Source of the DNA: Oxyruncus cristatus
Taxonomy: Eukaryota; Chordata; Aves; Passeriformes; Cotingidae
Length of the DNA: 64,000 nt
Direction of reading: 5' to 3'
Assembly: GCA_013399855.1 (NCBI GenBank)
Contig: VXAY01005881.1
Location: 2,001,467-2,065,466 of the forward strand
The translations under genes were made by a program, and so were the position numbers. Below are positions 58,881-64,000 of the stretch, in pieces. Under the pieces are notes generated by a model. The model was not told where the DNA came from, did no database searches, and was given only the letters and a program-made list of their open reading frames with translations. Positions within the stretch are counted from its first letter, which is position 1; each line of letters opens with the position of its first letter.

Positions 58881-60066
58881 CCAGTGGCAGATGTGATCAA
58901 AATACAGATCAAGCAACTGAAAACCCTGGAGTGGCATGTGCCTCGGAAAAGCGTGTGCAGGGTGGGGGAGTATCTTTTTGTTAGGATTTCCCTGTTACAT
59001 AAGCCTCGCCGTCCTGGAACAGGATGACTGCTTTTTTACAGCTCTCCTAATACATCTTGGCAGAGATGCGGGTTTTTTTTAAAGGCACAGATGAAAACTT
59101 CCTCATCTTGTACACAAGACCAAAGAGAAGCCAGATACTGTTACAACTTCCCTAAACAAGCCTGCCAGAGATGAGCATGTGAACAAAATATATTTTAAGA
59201 TATGCATAAATAACAGTTGGCTTCCTTCTAAAGTTCTCTCTATGCCTCTTGGAGGACCAAGGTGCTTGTTGTCAGGCAGCGGAAACCTGGAGTACACACA
59301 CTGCTCTGGCCAAAAATGCTCCTTGCCCTGGCAGGGCTGGACCCTGCAGCCCCTCTGTGTGATTGCTGCAGGGTGAAGAGGGTAACACACAGCAGAAGGG
59401 CCAACCCGCTTGTGCCTGCTCTGTGCTATTCCCAGAGGGATTTAAGGAGGTATGGCAAGGGCCCAGGACCCTAGAGCATGGCTTTTTGGATGGATTGTGG
59501 ATTCTGGTCCCTCCACTGCCACTCCCCAGCAGGCTTAGCTTCAGCTGTGAGCAGTGCAGCAGTCTTGGTGTCCACTCTGGGTACCAGTGGAGTAGCTTAG
59601 ATATCTACCCTAACCCCAACTATCCCTACTAAGATGATCCAAGGTACAAAGAAAAACCCCTCACAGCTGCTCCAGATCAAAAAGCCCTTTAGGGGTAATG
59701 CCCTGCTTCCAATACTTCTGTTTTGACCAAGCAAAGGGTACAGCTTCAGTTCTTTGCTCTGCAGCCTTTACTCTACAGCATTCCAGGCCGTCCCTGTAGA
59801 ACTGGCACTGTCCCTGCGTGCTCTGCAGGGAGCTGTGCCTGCTCCACCAGCACTGCAATGATAGCAATCTCCTAGGCCACAGCACTGGAGCTTTGGCTCT
59901 GTTCTTGGAAGTTGTCATTGAAACTGGAGGGTTTTGTTTCAGTGCTTAAATTCACAGCCAGGGAGTTGTTTGCTACTTGAACTATTTCAGGACTGCTGTT
60001 CCCTCTGGGGTCATCAAGGAACTGATCTGCTCAGAGAGAAGAGGCCATGTTCAAGGCACAAGTATC

Positions 60067-60072
60067 TTTATT
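60067..60072 (-). terminator. Possible minus-strand poly(A) signal
   Basis: A canonical AATAAA on the minus strand, followed about 15-40 bases later by pyrimidine-rich sequence (CCTCTTCTCTCTG when read on that strand). It would fit the end of a gene running toward ANKRD9, such as TECPR2. Several other minus-strand hexamers occur nearby, so the choice is tentative. Confidence 0.2.
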
Positions 60073-61567
60073 TGTGAATTAATTTTGGTTAAGGCAAAAA
60101 AAAGAAAAAATGAAAACCACAGAATGAGGCACTATAAGCTGTTCATCCTTCAGCAGAACATAGTGGTATTTCATCTAAAATAATCTCCATACTGCAGCAC
60201 AATAAGAGATAAGCCATACTTCTGAAATTTGAGAAGAAACAGAAGATTGCTATTCTTAGACTGATGGCACTGAAAATGTTTCCTAGAAGAGCAAATGTTC
60301 CTTTTTTTCCCCAAGAAACCAAACTGATACATGCTCAAACTAATTACCATGGGAAATTTAGGTCCCTTGCTGGAAAGCATGGAACAATTCTAACTGCCCG
60401 CTTCAGCTACCTTGTGGATTATAAAAATACAGAAATCTAAAGAACTAATCCCTCAGCCACTTAAAAAAAAATTTAAATATCTATGTTTATTGGAGTACAC
60501 GTTCTCCATTGGGTCCTGTGATAATGGTGTGGAAGCACCTTTCAAAGCAGACAAGTAGTAAAGCAGTCAGGTCTAACTTGCACACGGCAAAGAGTTATGA
60601 GGTGGGGGAAGAGACAGAGCTGGGGCTGGGAGGAAATGTTTATCAGCTTTGCTGACACAGACATAATGCAGTTCAGCAGTGGGGAGTTGGTTAGTTGAAC
60701 TGAGCACTGGAAGACGCTCCTGCTCCCAAGCTGTGAGGGTAATTACACATTGGAACAGCATGACAGGCTGGGCGGGACATCCTGCACCTTAAAATGAACC
60801 CTTAACAAAACATGAATTCGAGGTAAAAGCTGCCCTGTGATTCCCTACGGCCCTTCCACCAGCCCTGGGGTAATTCAACAAACAAAACGGATCCCCTCCA
60901 CATGTTTGTGATGGGTCGAAAGCCAGCTAACTGCTGTGCCCTTCCTGTTATTCTGGGACAGAAGTCAGACTTAGTGCGGAGCCCACACCGGGGTTTGCTC
61001 TGCTGGAGGTCACAGACAGACCTCACTGTGTGTGGCTTGCTGATGTCTGCGATGCTTAATCTGGAGGGGCTGAGAGGAACTGTGGGCAAACTGCACTGGT
61101 GACTACACAGATCACTCACCCAACTGGGTCCAGGCTTGTTTTTCAGACAGAGTCACAGCTTGGAAAAAGGCTGGGGCTTCTTGGCTTTGGAAACAGAAGT
61201 CCTTTGTTTATAGACCAAGCAATAGCAGCATCAGCTTTCCTCAGACTGACCTGCCAGCATGTCTCTGTCCTCTGCCACCTTTGGGGCACAGTGGAGTGCA
61301 GGCTCCACAGCCTGTTCAGTTTGCCATCTCTTGGAGAAGGCTACCAACAAAAGTGCCAATTAGTGCCAGTTGCACCACCACTGACAAGCTTAATAAAGCA
61401 AACATGGACAGGGATTATGTCACTGCAGAAGAGGACCGTGGTGCTAGAGCCAGGGAGCTGGCCACAAAGGTGTGGGAAAGAAGATTGACCAAGTCCTAAC
61501 ACCATGAGAGCACAGGGGTAAGGAGATATACTTAAAAGTCTTACCTGCAAGGTAAGGTCTGTCTTAC

Positions 61568-61607
61568 CTGCACAGGTTAATGTAGTCACATAAAGCAAAT
61601 CACTCAT
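61568..61607 (-). other. Candidate 40-base minus-strand micro-exon
   Basis: On the minus strand a pyrimidine-rich acceptor (TTTTCCTACAG) is followed by 40 bases that begin ATG and stay open in that frame, then by a perfect donor (GCAG|GTAAGA). The donor block is repeated once 22 bases further on (minus strand, 61,539-61,550). No matching exons or known protein were found, so coding status is unsupported. Confidence 0.2.
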
Positions 61608-64000
61608 CTGTAGGAAAAGCTTTCAAAAGCATGTAAGGCAGGATACAGAGCCAGCATTGCTTAAAAGTTTAGTTACAGCTAGCCCTCTAAAAAACTGCTT
61701 TCTATTATGAAAACTACTTTCTATCATCAGTGGTGAAATCTAATAAATATTTCCCATGGGTTGCTCAAGCACTTTAAAACCAAAATATTCATATACTACC
61801 CACCTTTGAGTACAAAGTAGTTTTATTTGCTGTGACAGGTAAAAAAGGCCTGAAACATTTTCATTCAGAAGGCAAGGAGAGAGAGGAAGTACTGAGTTAC
61901 CTTTAATTTTGACTCCTCTCTGCAGCTCCCAAAGTTCAGCCTGCCTAGTCTGCTGAAGAAGATGAAGTCTACTGTAATTTTGAGTAACTCATTTAAAAGA
62001 TGGATTTGTGATTTTTAACAGTCTTCTTGTACCCAAAATATTAGGTAAAGAATTCAAACTTATGTAAACATGAAACTAGGTGGTTTAAACAGTCTAAAAA
62101 ATCCCTTAGTATAACATTTGTCTCTGACATACTGTCCTGCCATACAAGCTCGATCCTTGTCTTTGCTATGGTCACAGCCTGCTACAAGCATTGCCAGAGG
62201 TGGGCAGTGCTTAATTTTGGCAGAAGATGCCAGTATTAAGCACACCTGAAAAATCACTTGCTTCACAAATATGCACAGATATGGAATATCCAGCCTAACA
62301 GGAGCTTCACACTCAGGACCATACAAAGAATATCTATGCAAACAGGTAAGGGTTTTGTAACAGCTTCACGAAGGGAAAGAAATGGGGCTGTTAATGAACA
62401 GACTTCTCCTTGCAGACAAGCCTTGCAAACTGAGGCAGGCATTAAGTAAAACCAAGAGCAAAGCCTGCCAGGGGAAGTTAGGCCTTGGCCATAGGTAAGG
62501 CTGCAATTATAGACCGGTTTGGAAATGGAGTTCAAAACAGTAAGATCTGGCACAGAGGCATGGAAAGACAGATAGCAGAAATGGGCCAGCGTTCCAGGTT
62601 TGTTTCCTAATCCCTATTTGCCCTATGTCTGGTGTTCAAACCATATGGGTTTTTGACTTGCAATATAAGAAATCTATTGACATCAGCAGATCATTGTGCA
62701 TTGCATCATCCCATCTGGGCAAACGAGGCACCTGTGCCATATGCTCAGTATTTAAAGAACACCGTAAATCCTTGCAAATCAACTTTCATAACACCTAAGT
62801 TGATGGCAGTATTTCCAACACTGCTTGGTGTCAGCACCTGTCTGAGGCTACACCACCATTAATTCCCAGCCTGGCTTCAGTGGTCTTTCCTGCTTCGCCT
62901 ACAACATGTGAAAAGGAAGCTCTGCTTATGACTTGCTCAGAGCACATCAAACTGTCCTCAATTATCATGCACAAAATCAAATCTATGGTGCTGCAAGGCT
63001 TGCACTGATTTACTCCTGCTTTTTCCACCATGCAGGTACATTTGCATGTGTAGCACAAGAGCAGAAGGAGCCGAGCTCCCTCACAAAACCCAACTCGGCA
63101 GTCATCGCAGAAAACAGAAGTACAGTTTGCAAAAAAAAAAATCAGAGATCCCCACTGCTTCTACAAGAAATGGATCCAAGTTTAGCTGGGGTACAAAGGT
63201 TGCCTCCACTTACCCTGATGACCTCTGAAATGACTGGTATGTCTTTGCCCAATGGTTTACTTGACAAATGGAAAAAAAAAAATCACATAAATCAACAAAG
63301 CAAATCTTTAGAATTCTCAAAGAGAAACTCATTATGTTAGGAGTTATTGCTATAGCCAGAACAGTCCAGTCATCTAGTCTCAATTGTGTATGATGCAGGC
63401 CAGCAGTTCCCATGTTGGGCTTATCACATGACTGATTGACAGCATCTGCTTGAAATCCAACCCTATTTTAGAGATTTTTAAATTGTGAAGCATACAAGGC
63501 TCTCTGAAGAACTTGTGGCTGAGCCAAGCAAAGGTCCCATCCAACTAACCGCAATCTCTCATCTGTCCCTAAACCCCAAAACATCCCCTGCCATCAACCC
63601 TGCCTCCTTATTCTGTAGGAGAAATTATTAATTTCCTAATGCAAATGTGAGAATGGACCAAACCGGTCTGAGTCAGCAAGGAGAGAGGCAGAGACCCAAC
63701 TCAGAGAAGCAGGGAAGGCAGAGAAGGACTTTGAGCTGTCCCACACCTGGACTCCAGCTCTGTGAGCAAGGTTCCAGCAAGTCTGAGCCAGTAAGTCAGG
63801 ATTGTGGGTGAGCTCCAGTCACACCAGCCATTGTAAAGTTATATTTCCCCGTATTACAAATCTAATGGGAAACAGTGCAAATCAACACTTCTCCTTCAGG
63901 AAAGGATATTAGACCTGAAAAGCCCAGTTCCCCAGTTCATGCCTGATGCAACCCATTCTGAGCCACGGCAAGATATCTGCACACCTGGGATATGAAGGGA

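Larger units (their letters stand above)
58612..58900 (+). other. ANKRD9: ANKRD9 3' UTR with a poly(A) signal
   Basis: The UTR changes sharply from the GC-rich coding exon to AT-rich sequence. It has an AU-rich stretch around 58,758-58,772, an 8-mer match for the miR-17/20/93/106 seed at 58,748-58,755, a perfect Pumilio element at 58,861-58,868 and AATAAA at 58,875-58,880. Cleavage should fall near 58,895-58,910; G/T-rich sequence follows around 58,950-58,980. The total length of under 300 bases is short for a vertebrate 3' UTR. Confidence 0.7.
58911..64000. other. Region downstream of ANKRD9, probably toward TECPR2 3' end
   Basis: No coding exon is recognised. In human, TECPR2 ends tail to tail with ANKRD9, so a minus-strand TECPR2 3' UTR could lie here. 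A minus-strand AATAAA at 60,067-60,072 would suit such an end. I looked for the expected TECPR2 C-terminal DEWEVI coding sequence on the minus strand and did not see it, so the coding part is presumably beyond 64,000. A 40-base exon-like sequence lies at 61,568-61,607. Confidence 0.4.

Noticed and set aside
58911..64000. TECPR2 coding exons
   Set aside because: The expected minus-strand C-terminal coding pattern was not found, and the frames present have no TECPR-repeat resemblance.
1..64000. CRISPR arrays, insertion sequences, phage or toxin systems, endogenous retroviruses
   Set aside because: No regularly spaced repeats, no transposase, integrase or reverse-transcriptase motifs, and no LTR pairs were seen; the composition is plainly vertebrate.

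Overview
The window looks like bird nuclear DNA. It has one compact, GC-rich, recognisable vertebrate gene (ANKRD9) with a single coding exon, and very few interspersed repeats. The only two I can name are 5'-truncated CR1 LINE tails, the typical avian retroposon. There are long AT-rich non-coding stretches, ordinary microsatellites, and an assembly gap inside a GC-rich promoter region. There is no operon structure and no bacterial or phage gene content.

Layout: positions 1-800 are a CpG island cut by the left edge. From 800 to about 56.3 kb I find no gene I can support. This stretch holds microsatellites, a polypyrimidine tract, several AT-rich stretches that resemble conserved enhancer DNA, one very good CTCF-type motif (31,846-31,858), two CR1 fragments (42.6 kb plus, 52.3 kb minus) and two exon-like sequences without a parent gene. 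From 56.3 kb a C-rich minisatellite runs into a 266-base gap (56,853-57,118). Directly after it come a TATA-like box, a short 5' exon, a 416-bp intron carrying a GC-rich minisatellite, and the ANKRD9 coding exon (57,736-58,611) with a short 3' UTR ending near 58,900. The last 5 kb are non-coding by inspection.

In human, ANKRD9 lies between TECPR2 (tail to tail with it) and RCOR1 (head to head, tens of kb away). If that order holds here, the left-edge CpG island would belong to the RCOR1 promoter on the minus strand, 1-56 kb would be the RCOR1-ANKRD9 regulatory interval, and the right end would approach the TECPR2 3' UTR. I see no RCOR1 or TECPR2 coding sequence, so this is inference from synteny.

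I found no new multi-gene system. The observations most worth a second look are the overlapping upstream ORF, Pumilio site and miR-17-family site on the ANKRD9 transcript, the SOCS-box-like C-terminus of ANKRD9, the CTCF motif, the signal-peptide-like orphan exon at 41.7 kb, and the minisatellites flanking the ANKRD9 promoter.
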